Below are positions 25,225 to 32,965 of a stretch of 64,000 nucleotides of DNA, in pieces. This stretch comes from JAXGOI01 sp040767605 (lineage in GTDB: Bacteria; Bacillota; Dehalobacteriia; UBA4068), in NCBI GenBank assembly GCA_040767605.1, contig JAXGOI010000001.1, positions 62,001-126,000 on the forward strand. Direction: 5' to 3'. Every line of letters begins with the position of its first letter. Position 1 is the stretch's first letter. Under the pieces are notes generated by a model. The model worked only from the letters and a program-made list of their open reading frames with translations. It did no database searches and was not told the DNA's origin. Both the position numbers and the translations under genes were made by a program.

Positions 25225-26172
25225 GTGAATAATAATTTAAAAAAAGGCTGCGTACTGGCAATCGGTAATTTTGACGGTATCCATTTAGGGCACCGGGCTT
25301 TAATGGCGGAGGTTTTTAAACAAAAAGAAAGATTAAATGCTTTAGGGGGGGTAATTACATTTTTCCCCCATCCTTTGGCCTATTTAAAGGGCCAGACTCC
25401 GCCTTTACTTATGGCGGAAGAGGATAAGCAGGAGTTTTTTTATAAGTATATGGGTATAGACCGGGTAAGTGTTTTAAATTTTGATGAAAATTTGGCAAAT
25501 GAGCCCCCGGCCGATTTTTTAAACAGAATTATCTCAGAATACGAAAATGTTCTTCATATTGTTGTGGGCTTTGATTTTACCTTTGGTAAATTCGGCAAAG
25601 GTGATGGAGAATTTTTAAGGGATTTTTGCCTTTGCCGCGGCATAGGCTTAAGTATTATCCCCGCCGTTTGCAGTGAATACGGGGTGGTTTCTTCCAGCAG
25701 TATTCGGGAAAAGCTTGCCCAGGGGGATATTATTGCCGCCAATAAAATGCTTGGCTATTGGTATAATATTAAAGGCTGTGTGGAAAAAGGCCGCCAGATA
25801 GGGCGCACAATCGGCTTTCATACCGCAAATATTGCCCCGGATGAGAACCGCCAATTGCCCCCCAACGGGGTTTATGCAGCCAGAATGGAATATAAAGATA
25901 ATTATTATGACGGTATTGTTAACCTTGGCTGCCGCCCCACGGTGGATAAGGCCTCCAAGGATGTGATTATGGAGGCGCATTTATTTATGAAAAATCAGCC
26001 TGATTTTTATAATCAGGAGCTTAGAGTTTTTTTTGGTAATTTTATCCGGGCGGAGCGGCGCTTTAAAAACCTGGAGGAGCTAAAGGGAAATATTGAGGCT
26101 AATTCCGAAACTGCCAAGGAGTTTTTAAAAAAAATTCCCCCTCTGGCCCACTTGCCAAAAGTTATAAAATAG
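25225..26172 (+). CDS. ribF: Bifunctional riboflavin kinase / FAD synthetase
   Basis: The product has 315 residues with a GTG start and makes FMN from riboflavin and FAD from FMN. The N-terminal adenylyltransferase domain has GNFDGIHLGHRALM (13-26) and VVGFDFTFGKFGKGD (about 112-126), ending with SSSSIREKLAQG. The C-terminal kinase domain has GRTIGFHTANI and NGVYAARM, then NLGCRPTVD and a MEAHLF block carrying the catalytic Glu region. AGGTGG nine bases before the GTG is taken as ribosome binding site. Its 3' end contains the rpsO promoter. Confidence 0.95.
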   Translation: MNNNLKKGCVLAIGNFDGIHLGHRALMAEVFKQKERLNALGGVITFFPHPLAYLKGQTPPLLMAEEDKQEFFYKYMGIDRVSVLNFDENLANEPPADFLNRIISEYENVLHIVVGFDFTFGKFGKGDGEFLRDFCLCRGIGLSIIPAVCSEYGVVSSSSIREKLAQGDIIAANKMLGYWYNIKGCVEKGRQIGRTIGFHTANIAPDENRQLPPNGVYAARMEYKDNYYDGIVNLGCRPTVDKASKDVIMEAHLFMKNQPDFYNQELRVFFGNFIRAERRFKNLEELKGNIEANSETAKEFLKKIPPLAHLPKVIK

Positions 26173-26180
26173 TCTATAAT
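26152..26180 (+). promoter_or_regulatory. Promoter for rpsO inside the end of ribF
   Basis: TTGCCA (26152-26157), 17-base spacer, TATAAT (26175-26180). It would give a leader of about 85 bases before the rpsO ATG. Confidence 0.7.
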
Positions 26181-26186
26181 CAACGA

Positions 26187-26270
26187 GGATATTAAAGGCA
26201 ACCCTGCCGAGGTTTGGCGATACTCCAACGCCTTTCTTGGGTATGGGGGGTAAAATTAAGGAGGTAGCAA
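26187..26270 (+). promoter_or_regulatory. rpsO 5' leader, probable S15 autoregulatory region
   Basis: The roughly 85-base leader between the promoter and rpsO contains GC-rich segments CCCTGCCGAGG and CCAACGCC that could pair locally. It ends in AAGGAGGT before the ATG. S15 commonly represses its own translation through such a leader. I could not fold it, so the assignment is positional. Confidence 0.4.
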
Positions 26271-26534
26271 ATGGACGCTGCAAAAAAACAGGAGATTATT
26301 GAAAAATTTAGAGTGCATGAAACAGACACAGGTTCCCCCGAGGTGCAAATTGCAATTCTTTCTTATCAAATCAGTCATTTAACGGAGCATTTAAAAATCC
26401 ATAAAAGGGATTTTCACAGCCGCCGGGGCTTATTAAAAATGGTCGGCCAGCGCCGCCGCTTATTAAATTATGTAAAGAAATCTAATGTAGACCGCTATGT
26501 TAAGCTTATTACAGAGCTTGGTCTGCGCCGCTAA
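26271..26534 (+). CDS. rpsO: 30S ribosomal protein S15
   Basis: The product has 87 residues, the near-universal S15 size. S15 is a primary binder of the 16S central domain and contacts the 50S subunit. Hallmarks are HETDTGSPEVQIAILSYQI (17-35), HLKIHKRDFHSRRGLLKMVG (40-59), and the end RRRLLNYVKKSNVDRYVKLI plus ELGLRR. A strong AAGGAGGT ribosome binding site and its own promoter and terminator make it a self-contained unit within the larger cluster. Confidence 0.99.
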   Translation: MDAAKKQEIIEKFRVHETDTGSPEVQIAILSYQISHLTEHLKIHKRDFHSRRGLLKMVGQRRRLLNYVKKSNVDRYVKLITELGLRR

Positions 26535-26548
26535 GTTTATAAGGCACT

Positions 26549-26577
26549 AAAGGCACGGTTTAAACCGTGCCTTTTTT
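26549..26577 (+). terminator. Rho-independent terminator after rpsO
   Basis: The palindromic stem AAAGGCACGGTTT / AAACCGTGCCTTT is followed by a T-run to 26577. Confidence 0.93.
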
Positions 26578-26708
26578 ATATATTAAAGTAATGGTGTATA
26601 ATAGAGGCAAGCCTAAAAGACCTAAAGCAGGAATAACTTTCCTGGTGTTGAATAGTATTTAGGTTAAATAATAGAGAAGAGATAAAGAATCGGAGGTTTT
26701 TTAAAAAA

Positions 26709-28865
26709 ATGGATAATGTACTGAGACGGAGCATAACCGTGGGCGGCCGCACTCTTACCCTGGAAACGGGAAGAATGGCCAAGCAGGCTGGGGGAGCGGT
26801 TTTTGCTTCCTATGGAGATACTATGATTTTAGGTGTGGCTACTTCCTCCCTTAAGCCCAGAGAGGGCATTGATTTTTTCCCCCTTACAGTTGATTATGAA
26901 GAGCGCTTATATGCAGTCGGGAAGATTCCCGGCGGTTTTATAAAAAGGGAGGGCCGCCCCAGCGAAAAGGCAACCCTTTCCTCAAGGAATATAGACAGGC
27001 CCATACGCCCTCTATTCCCTAAAGGTTACAGAAATGATGTGCAGGTTGTTGCCACTGTTCTTTCTGTTGAGCAGGGCAATGCCCCGGATATTACCGCAAT
27101 GGTTGCGGCCTCGGCGGCTCTGCATATTTCCTCAATCCCTTTTGGGGGCCCTATTGCAGGGGTAATTATCGGCCTTATTGACGGCGAATTTATTATTAAC
27201 CCCAATGTTGAAGAGGCGGAAAAAAGCCTTATGCATTTAACTGTGGCCGGTACTGCCGATGCGGTTATGATGGTAGAGGCGGCAGCTGCCGAAATTCCCG
27301 AAGAAACTATTTTAGAGGGGATTATGTTTGGCCATGGGGAAATTAAAAAAATTGTGGCCCTAATTGAAGAATTAAGAGCAGAGGCTCTTTCTCTTGGCCT
27401 GGCAAAAGAAAAGCAGGAATTTGCCAAGGAAGCCATTGATGGGGAAATAGAAGAGGATATAAGGGCTTTTGCTGCCCAGCCAATGCGGGATATTATGCTC
27501 CGCTGCTCTCAGAACCGCCTGACTAAGGCGGAAAGAGAAGGCCTTATTGATGAGTTAAAAAATCAGGCCCAGGCTGATTTTGCCGAAAAATATCCTGAGC
27601 AAGAGGCGGAAATTAATGAAGTTTTATATAGCCTGGAAAAGGAAACCATGCGCAGCCTAATTGCCAAAGATAAAGTACGCATAGACGGCCGCAAAATTAA
27701 TGAAGTGCGCCATATTAGCTGCGAGGTAGGCGTTTTGGCCCGTACCCATGGCTCTTCATTATTTACAAGAGGCCAAACCCAAATTTTAAATGCCTGCACC
27801 CTGGGTTCCATAAGCGAGGAGCAAAGGCTGGACGGCATTGGTCTTGAGGATTCAAAGCAGTATATGCATCATTATAACTTCCCCCCCTATAGCGTAGGGG
27901 AAACCCGCCCCATGCGCGGCCCGGGCCGCAGGGAAATCGGCCACGGCGCTTTGGCCGAAAGAGCTTTAGAGCCTGTAATCCCCGATGAAGACCAATTTCC
28001 CTATGTTATTCGTATGGTATCTGAGGCTATTGAATCTAATGGTTCTACCTCTATGGGGAGCGTATGCGCCAGCACCCTTTCCTTAATGGATGCAGGCGTG
28101 CCTATTAAGGCGCCGGTTTCCGGCTGTGCCATGGGCTTAATTAAAGAAGGCGAGGATATTACAATCCTCACGGATATCCAGGGTATGGAAGACTTTTTAG
28201 GCGATATGGACTTTAAAGTTGCCGGTACAGAAAAGGGCATTACCGCTATTCAAATGGATATTAAAATTGCCGGCATAGATAGAGAAGTTTTAACTCAGGC
28301 TTTGGAGCAGGCTAAAGAAGGCAGAATGTTTATTTTAGGCAAAATGCTTGAGGCCATAGATAAGCCCAGAGAAGAGCTTTCTCCCTATTCCCCGAGAATT
28401 ATCCGCACCAGCATTCATCCGGATAAAATCCGGGAGGTTATCGGTTCCGGCGGTAAAATTATTAAAAAAATTATTGAGGAAACAGGAGCGCAAATTGATA
28501 TTGAGGATGACGGCCGGATTTTTATTGCCTCAGTTGATGCCTCTAAAGGCGAAATGGCCCTGGAAATTATCAATAATATTGTTGCCGAGCCGGTAGTTGG
28601 CAAAATTTATACCGGCAAAGTGGTAAAGGTTATGGATTTCGGCGCTTTTGTAGAGATTATCCCCGGGGTTTTGGGCTCTTCCGGTAAAGACGGCATGGTT
28701 CATATTTCCCAGCTGGATAATAAAAGGGTGGAAAAAGTTGAGGATATTTGCAAGGAAGGGGATACCATGCTTGTAAAAGTCCTTAATGTAGACCCCTCGG
28801 GCAAGGTTAAGCTTTCCCGCAAAGAGGCCCTGCGGGATTTAGGCATTGGTAAAAACGACGAATAA
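26709..28865 (+). CDS. pnp: Polyribonucleotide nucleotidyltransferase (PNPase)
   Basis: The product has 718 residues, of typical length. This 3'-to-5' phosphorolytic exoribonuclease is central to mRNA decay. Two RNase PH domains (about 10-140 and 310-540) flank an all-alpha segment; GRPSEKATLSSRNIDRPIRP marks the first and FTRGQTQIL, DFLGDMDFKVAGT and SMGSVCASTLSLMD the second. KH follows at about 555 (IREVIGSGGKIIKKIIEETG), and S1 from about 620 (GKVVKVMDFGAFVEI). The ribosome binding site CGGAGG is 12 bases upstream. A terminator follows within 130 bases, so pnp is separated from the accessory cluster downstream. Confidence 0.98.
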   Translation: MDNVLRRSITVGGRTLTLETGRMAKQAGGAVFASYGDTMILGVATSSLKPREGIDFFPLTVDYEERLYAVGKIPGGFIKREGRPSEKATLSSRNIDRPIRPLFPKGYRNDVQVVATVLSVEQGNAPDITAMVAASAALHISSIPFGGPIAGVIIGLIDGEFIINPNVEEAEKSLMHLTVAGTADAVMMVEAAAAEIPEETILEGIMFGHGEIKKIVALIEELRAEALSLGLAKEKQEFAKEAIDGEIEEDIRAFAAQPMRDIMLRCSQNRLTKAEREGLIDELKNQAQADFAEKYPEQEAEINEVLYSLEKETMRSLIAKDKVRIDGRKINEVRHISCEVGVLARTHGSSLFTRGQTQILNACTLGSISEEQRLDGIGLEDSKQYMHHYNFPPYSVGETRPMRGPGRREIGHGALAERALEPVIPDEDQFPYVIRMVSEAIESNGSTSMGSVCASTLSLMDAGVPIKAPVSGCAMGLIKEGEDITILTDIQGMEDFLGDMDFKVAGTEKGITAIQMDIKIAGIDREVLTQALEQAKEGRMFILGKMLEAIDKPREELSPYSPRIIRTSIHPDKIREVIGSGGKIIKKIIEETGAQIDIEDDGRIFIASVDASKGEMALEIINNIVAEPVVGKIYTGKVVKVMDFGAFVEIIPGVLGSSGKDGMVHISQLDNKRVEKVEDICKEGDTMLVKVLNVDPSGKVKLSRKEALRDLGIGKNDE

Positions 28866-28958
28866 GTAATAAATACGCCAATAAGAAAATAAACTTAAGA
28901 GCATAAATTAATTTTTAAACCGTAAAAAAACGGCAAATTAAGGGTTTTATCTTCTAAA

Positions 28959-29006
28959 AGCGGCATAGTCGTTATAAATACCGGCTGTGCCGTTTTACTT
29001 TTTTAT
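28959..29006 (+). terminator. Rho-independent terminator after pnp
   Basis: AGCGGCATAG (28959-28968) pairs with CTGTGCCGTT (28985-28994) through 10 bp including two G-U pairs, followed by TTACTTTTTT. The 16-base loop is longer than usual. Confidence 0.7.
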
Positions 29007-29131
29007 TTAAGCTTCGCTTTTACTTAAAAGTTAATCTGATTTTAGACCGTCGCAGATTTTAATGGGATAAACTTTAGTAAAATTAAATTATTTAAACCCC
29101 CGTTTTATTTAAAAAAACCGTAAAATAGTTG

Positions 29132-29159
29132 TTGACATATGCCATTAATGGAGTATAAT
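29132..29159 (+). promoter_or_regulatory. Consensus promoter of the NifX/MinD/Mrp cluster
   Basis: TTGACA (29132-29137), 16-base spacer, TATAAT (29154-29159). Perfect hexamers suggest high intrinsic strength and hence a need for repression. Confidence 0.9.
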
Positions 29160-29180
29160 AGAGTTAGATGACATATGTCA
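29133..29180 (+). promoter_or_regulatory. Putative operator pair TGACATATG around the cluster promoter
   Basis: A perfect 12-bp palindrome TGACATATGTCA (29169-29180) lies just after the expected transcript start. A second copy of its core, TGACATATG (29133-29141), overlaps the -35 box 36 bases upstream. Two like sites bracketing the core promoter are the layout expected for repression. The cluster encodes a DUF134 helix-turn-helix protein, the obvious candidate binder (inference). Confidence 0.6.
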
Positions 29181-29203
29181 ATAACTATTCGGAGGTGAAG
29201 ACA

Positions 29204-29476
29204 ATGCCGAGAAGAGATGGCAGCGGCCCAATGGGGGCAGGAGCAATGACAGGAAGAGGTTTTGGTTTTTGCACCGGTTTTAATGCCGCAAATTATGGCG
29301 CGGGCAGAGGAATGGGCTCAGGCTTTGGCTGCAGACGCGGTTTTGGCCGCGGCTTTGGCAGAGGCCTCGCTTTTAATCAGGATTCCTCAAAAACTCAAAA
29401 AGATGTTCTTAGTGAAGAAAAAGCCTTTTTAGAGGGGCGCCTTGAAGCCATTGATAAGCAGCTTGAAAACCTATAA
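29204..29476 (+). CDS. DUF5320-type Gly/Arg/Met-rich small protein
   Basis: The product has 90 residues. I start at the ATG at 29204, which has GGAGGTGAAGACA upstream and gives MPRRDGSGPMGAGAMTGRG. That is the typical opening of DUF5320 proteins, found beside NifX-like and Mrp genes in anaerobes. The upstream in-frame ATG at 29168 lies inside the palindromic operator and has no ribosome binding site. Residues 1-60 are rich in Gly, Arg and Phe with two cysteines (CTGF, GCRRG). The last 30 residues (EEKAFLEGRLEAIDKQLENL) form a short coiled coil. The function is unknown; a scaffold or metal-cofactor partner is conceivable. Confidence 0.8.
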   Translation: MPRRDGSGPMGAGAMTGRGFGFCTGFNAANYGAGRGMGSGFGCRRGFGRGFGRGLAFNQDSSKTQKDVLSEEKAFLEGRLEAIDKQLENL

Positions 29477-29537
29477 TGGTATGGGGGATAGCCGGAGGAC
29501 GCTTTGGTTATCTCCCTTAGAATTGAGGTGAAGTATT

Positions 29538-29906
29538 TTGGCAAGGCCAATGAAATGGAGAAAGGTTTGCTGCCTGCCGGAAAGCAGTAAATTCGGGCCT
29601 CTTGATTCCCCCGCGGATGCCAAAAACAATATAAATATGACAGTCGATGAGTATGAAACCATAAGGCTCATTGATTTAGAGGGTTTTACTCAGGAGGAAT
29701 GCGCCAAGCAAATGAATGTGGCCAGAACCACCGTTCAGGGTATTTATATTGAAGCCAGAAAAAAGCTGGCGGAATCTCTTGTAAACGGCAAGGTGCTTTT
29801 AATTAAAGGCGGCGAATACCGCCTTTGCGACGGCCTGGGTAACGGCTGCGGCCGGGGCTGCCACAGGCATGGCCATGGCAGGGTTCTTAGGGATAATCAG
29901 AGCTAA
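29538..29906 (+). CDS. DUF134 family helix-turn-helix regulator with Cys/His-rich tail
   Basis: The product has 122 residues with a TTG start. The N-terminal MARPMKWRKVCCLPE and FGPL are the DUF134 signature. A sigma-70 region-4-like helix-turn-helix follows: MTVDEYETIRLIDLEGFTQ then EECAKQMNVARTTVQGIYIEARKKLAE (about 34-80). The C-terminus carries CGRGCHRHGHGR, which with Cys11/Cys12 offers several metal or Fe-S ligands. DUF134 genes commonly neighbour NifX-like proteins. It is likely the local regulator, sensing metal or redox state and binding TGACATATG sites. That role is inference. The preceding gene ends 61 bases upstream. Confidence 0.85.
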   Translation: MARPMKWRKVCCLPESSKFGPLDSPADAKNNINMTVDEYETIRLIDLEGFTQEECAKQMNVARTTVQGIYIEARKKLAESLVNGKVLLIKGGEYRLCDGLGNGCGRGCHRHGHGRVLRDNQS

Positions 29907-29966
29907 AATAGCAGATGCCCTGCCTTTAATAATTTTTATTTAAAAAGAATGGGGGATTATAATAAT

Positions 29967-30335
29967 ATGAGAATAGCAATTCCAGCAGATAAAAATAATT
30001 TAGATTCCGATGTATGTGCCTCTTTTGGGCGCGCGCCTTACTTTTTAATTTATGATACCGAAAATAAAGAAAGTGTTTTTATAGAAAATACCTCCGCCGC
30101 AAGTACCGGGGGGGCCGGGATTAAAGCGGCCCAAACCATAGTGGATAATAAAATAAATGCTCTTCTTACACCCCGCTGCGGGGAAAATGCCGCCAATGTA
30201 ATAAAGGCCGCGGATATTAAAATATATAAAACCAGGGAAGGCGCTTTAAAAGAAAATATTTCCGCCTTTATTGAGGGGGAACTCTTCTCTCTGGATGAAA
30301 TTCATGCCGGTTTCCACGGCAAGGGCGGCAATTAA
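29967..30335 (+). CDS. NifX/NifB-like dinitrogenase iron-molybdenum cofactor family protein (first copy)
   Basis: The product has 122 residues from the ATG at 29967 (GGGGGA upstream, start MRIAIPADKN); an ATG at 29949 has no ribosome binding site. The fold is the MTH1175/NifX family: SDVCASFGRAPYFLIYDTE (14-32), NTSAASTGGAGIKAAQTIVD, and NALLTPRCGENAANVIKAADI where many members have a GG-[MI]-GPNA-type loop. Such proteins bind Fe-Mo or other heterometal clusters; Desulfovibrio orange protein belongs here. One conserved Cys (PRCGENA) may bind metal. There is no nitrogenase in the window, so a nitrogenase role is not supported. Confidence 0.88.
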   Translation: MRIAIPADKNNLDSDVCASFGRAPYFLIYDTENKESVFIENTSAASTGGAGIKAAQTIVDNKINALLTPRCGENAANVIKAADIKIYKTREGALKENISAFIEGELFSLDEIHAGFHGKGGN

Positions 30336-30345
30336 GGGATGAAAA

Positions 30346-30373
30346 AAAGGGTGGTAATTAAAGGGTGGTTATG
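30346..30373 (+). repeat. Duplicated ribosome-binding segment before the first ferredoxin ATPase
   Basis: AAAGGGTGGTAATT (30346-30359) is followed directly by AAAGGGTGGTTATG (30360-30373), giving two GGGTGG Shine-Dalgarno candidates 14 bases apart. The second is correctly spaced for the ATG at 30377. Confidence 0.85.
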
Positions 30374-30376
30374 TAA

Positions 30377-31237
30377 ATGAGGATAGCTGTTTTAAGCGGC
30401 AAAGGCGGAACAGGGAAAACCCTTGTAGCCGTTAATTTGGCCGCCCTGGGTAAATCAATGTATATTGATTGCGATGTGGAAGAACCAAACGGTAATCTTT
30501 TTTTTAAGGCTAAAGCTGTTTTAGAGGAAGAGGTAAAGGTTAAAATCCCTCAGGTAAATAAGGATTTATGCAATGGATGCCGGAAATGCGTCGATTTTTG
30601 TAATTTTAACGCTTTGGCGTATATTAAAGATAATTTAATTATCTTTGAGGAGATTTGCCATTCCTGCGGGGGCTGCACTCTCCTTTGCCCCCAGAAGGCC
30701 TTAAAAGAGAGGGAAAAGCCCATCGGCAGAATTATTAAAGGGAATGCCGGCGAAATCAGCATATGCTCCGGGTTTTTAAATACCGGCGAGGCTTCCGGCG
30801 TTCCTATTATTAAAAGGCTCTTTTTTGAATTGGATTCTGCCGGGCCAAAGCAGGCTTTTATAGATTGCCCCCCCGGGAGCGCCTGTATTGTAATGGAAAG
30901 CATTAAGGATGCGGATTATTGCGTTTTAGTTGCCGAACCTACTTTATTTGGCGTGCATAATTTAAATATGGTTTATGAGCTGGTTAATTTATTTAACAAA
31001 CCTTTTGGGGTGGTTTTAAATAAATGCCTGGCAGGGGAGGATAACCCCGCCGAGGCTTTTTGCCTGGAGAAAAACATTAAAATACTGGGTAAAATCCCCT
31101 TTGATAATGAGCTGGGTACTTTAAACTCCAATGCGGAAATTGCCGTTTATCAAAAAGAAAAATATAAGGAGCTTTTTTCATCCTTGCATAAGGCCATTGT
31201 AAAGGAGGTGCCCCATGAAGCAGCTTTTAATTCTTAG
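30377..31237 (+). CDS. MinD/ParA-type ATPase with inserted two-cluster ferredoxin domain (first copy)
   Basis: The product has 286 residues. The deviant Walker A GKGGTGKT (9-16) and DCDVEEPN opposite it place it in the MinD/Mrp SIMIBI class. Between about residues 60 and 105 is a 2x[4Fe-4S] ferredoxin insert with CNGCRKCVDFCNF and CHSCGGCTLLCPQ. The IDCPPGSACIV block is Walker B-like, and VAEPTLFGVHNL and FGVVLNKC follow. The family (COG1149) pairs with NifX-like proteins, and in Desulfovibrio such ATPases belong to the orange protein complex. It may load or transfer a metal cluster using ATP. Its end overlaps the next gene by 23 bases. Confidence 0.9.
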   Translation: MRIAVLSGKGGTGKTLVAVNLAALGKSMYIDCDVEEPNGNLFFKAKAVLEEEVKVKIPQVNKDLCNGCRKCVDFCNFNALAYIKDNLIIFEEICHSCGGCTLLCPQKALKEREKPIGRIIKGNAGEISICSGFLNTGEASGVPIIKRLFFELDSAGPKQAFIDCPPGSACIVMESIKDADYCVLVAEPTLFGVHNLNMVYELVNLFNKPFGVVLNKCLAGEDNPAEAFCLEKNIKILGKIPFDNELGTLNSNAEIAVYQKEKYKELFSSLHKAIVKEVPHEAAFNS

Positions 31238-32090
31238 CGGCAAAGGCGGCACCGGAAAAACCACCATAGCCAGCGCTTTTATTAAGCTCTCTGATGCTAA
31301 AGCCTATGGGGATTGCGATGTTGATGCTCCTAATTTGCATCTTATAACAAATTGGGATTTTGAACCGCAAAAAAAAGATTATTACGGCCTGCCTAAGGCC
31401 GAAATTGATTTAGATAAATGCCTTAAATGCGATATTTGCAGGGCAAATTGCCGTTTTGAGGCCATATTTTTAGATGATAATTATAGGGTGGACCCTTATG
31501 CCTGCGAGGGCTGCGGAGTTTGCGAGTATTTTTGCCCGTCGGGGGCTATAAGCTTAATGCCCGCAATTGCCGGGGAATTAATGCTCTATAAAGATGAGAA
31601 AAAGGCCTTTTCAACCGCCCGGCTTAAAATGGGCAGCGGAACCTCGGGGCTGCTTGTTACAGAAGTAAAAAAGCAGCTTAAAGAAGCCGCGCCGAAAGCG
31701 CCCCTTGCTATAATAGACGGTTCCCCCGGCATAGGCTGCCCGGTTATTGCCTCTTTAAGCGGGGTGGATATGGTTTTAATCGTTGCCGAGCCTTCTATAT
31801 CCGGTATTAGCGATATGAAACGGATTATTAATACGGCGGAAAAGTTTGAGGTTAAGACGGCAATTTGTATAAATAAATATGATACAAATATTAAAAACAC
31901 TGAAAATATTGAAGAGTTTTGCAAAAAACAGAATCTCCCCTTTATGGGCCGTATCCCCTTTGATTACAGTGCCGTTAAAGCTATAAACAGCGGTAAAACC
32001 ATTGTGGATATAGATTGTTTATCCGGCAAGGCCGTTAAAGATGTTTACGCAAAAACCATAAATTTACTTTTTGAAAAGGGCGGTGTTTAA
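31215..32090 (+). CDS. MinD/ParA-type ATPase with inserted ferredoxin domain (second copy)
   Basis: The product has 291 residues and is a paralogue of the preceding gene. Walker A SGKGGTGKTT (8-17), DCDVDAPN, two [4Fe-4S] motifs CLKCDICRANCRF and CEGCGVCEYFCPS (about 75-115), DGSPGIGCPVIASL, and VAEPSISGISDMKRI are visible. The tandem pair, overlapping by 23 bases, probably forms a heterodimer, as members of this family usually occur in twos. The ribosome binding site AAAGGAGGTG lies inside the end of the first ATPase gene. The biochemical role (ATP-driven Fe-S or heterometal cluster delivery) is inferred from family and context. Confidence 0.9.
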   Translation: MKQLLILSGKGGTGKTTIASAFIKLSDAKAYGDCDVDAPNLHLITNWDFEPQKKDYYGLPKAEIDLDKCLKCDICRANCRFEAIFLDDNYRVDPYACEGCGVCEYFCPSGAISLMPAIAGELMLYKDEKKAFSTARLKMGSGTSGLLVTEVKKQLKEAAPKAPLAIIDGSPGIGCPVIASLSGVDMVLIVAEPSISGISDMKRIINTAEKFEVKTAICINKYDTNIKNTENIEEFCKKQNLPFMGRIPFDYSAVKAINSGKTIVDIDCLSGKAVKDVYAKTINLLFEKGGV

Positions 32091-32095
32091 AGGCT

Positions 32096-32917
32096 ATGCT
32101 TATAAAAACTTTAGCGGAAAACACATCAATAAAAGAGGATTTAGGCTATGAGCACGGCCTTAGCCTCTATATTGAAACGACTAAACATAAAATTTTATTT
32201 GATGTGGGGGCCAGCGGCCTGTTTTTAGAAAATGCTAAAAAACTGGGGGTTAAAATTGCCGATATTGATATTCTTGTAATTTCTCACGGCCATTATGACC
32301 ACGGCGGGGGCTTAAATGTGTTTTTGGAGGAAAATAAAACCGCCAGAGTATACCTTCACAGGCAGGCCTTTGAAAAGCATTATGCCTCCCGCCCGGGGGG
32401 AGAGATGGATTTTATCGGCCTGGATGAGGCCCTAAAACAAAATCAGCAAATGGTACCCACCTCAGACAGGTTCTTTATCAGTAAAGGTATACAGGTGCTT
32501 TCAAATATTATTTTAAGCGAGCCCAGGCCAAAACCTAACAGCACATTGTTTACCGAAAAAAACGGCCAAAAAGTGGCCGATACCTTTGAGCATGAGCAAA
32601 ACCTGGTTATAGAAGAAAAGGGCAAAACCCTTTTAATTACGGGCTGCGCCCATAATGGCATTGTAAACATAGTGGAGCATTTTTATAATTTAAAAGACCG
32701 CATGCCCGATTATGTTATAGGGGGTTTTCATCTTTTTACCCATTCCGGCGGCAGCGAAGATTATGCTAAAATAGATAATCTCGCCAAATATCTTTTAAAT
32801 ACAAAGGCAAAATACTATACCTGCCACTGTACAGGCATAGAGCCTTATAAAAGATTAAAAGCGATTATGGGGGAAAAAATAGAGTATTTATCCGCCGGGA
32901 GCGAGATAATAATTTAA
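32096..32917 (+). CDS. Metallo-beta-lactamase fold hydrolase
   Basis: The product has 273 residues. The binuclear metal motif is present: SHGHYDHGGGL (HxHxDH, about 62-72), CAHNGIVNIV (third His, about 183), and a late GGFHLF and YYTCHCTG. This subgroup is often annotated as dihydropteridine phosphate synthase after the methanopterin-pathway-like MJ0301 proteins, but that reaction is not established for bacterial members and I do not assert it. It starts 5 bases after the second ATPase and so is in the same operon. A hydrolase in a metal-cofactor cluster might process a pterin-like or thiol compound, which is speculation. Confidence 0.85.
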   Translation: MLIKTLAENTSIKEDLGYEHGLSLYIETTKHKILFDVGASGLFLENAKKLGVKIADIDILVISHGHYDHGGGLNVFLEENKTARVYLHRQAFEKHYASRPGGEMDFIGLDEALKQNQQMVPTSDRFFISKGIQVLSNIILSEPRPKPNSTLFTEKNGQKVADTFEHEQNLVIEEKGKTLLITGCAHNGIVNIVEHFYNLKDRMPDYVIGGFHLFTHSGGSEDYAKIDNLAKYLLNTKAKYYTCHCTGIEPYKRLKAIMGEKIEYLSAGSEIII

Positions 32918-32965
32918 ACGCTTTTTTAGCTTTATTCTCTGCATAGCTTAAAAAGGGGTGAGAAA

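Larger units (their letters stand above)
28866..29203. other. Intergenic region between pnp and the accessory metal cluster
   Basis: No gene is present. It contains the pnp terminator (28959-29006), the cluster promoter (29132-29159) and two copies of TGACATATG (29133-29141 and 29169-29177). Confidence 0.75.

Noticed and set aside
26576..26708. Strong promoter before pnp
   Set aside because: TATAAT at 26597-26602 has no acceptable -35 box and no properly placed TGn extension, so I did not list it.
26946..28603. Several long minus-strand frames within pnp
   Set aside because: They are shadows produced by codon bias of pnp, rich in Ser/Ile/Pro with no motif, and lie fully within a secure gene.
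29168..29203. Upstream ATG start for the DUF5320 gene
   Set aside because: It lies in the palindromic operator without a Shine-Dalgarno; the ATG at 29204 has GGAGGTG and the family's MPRRDG start.
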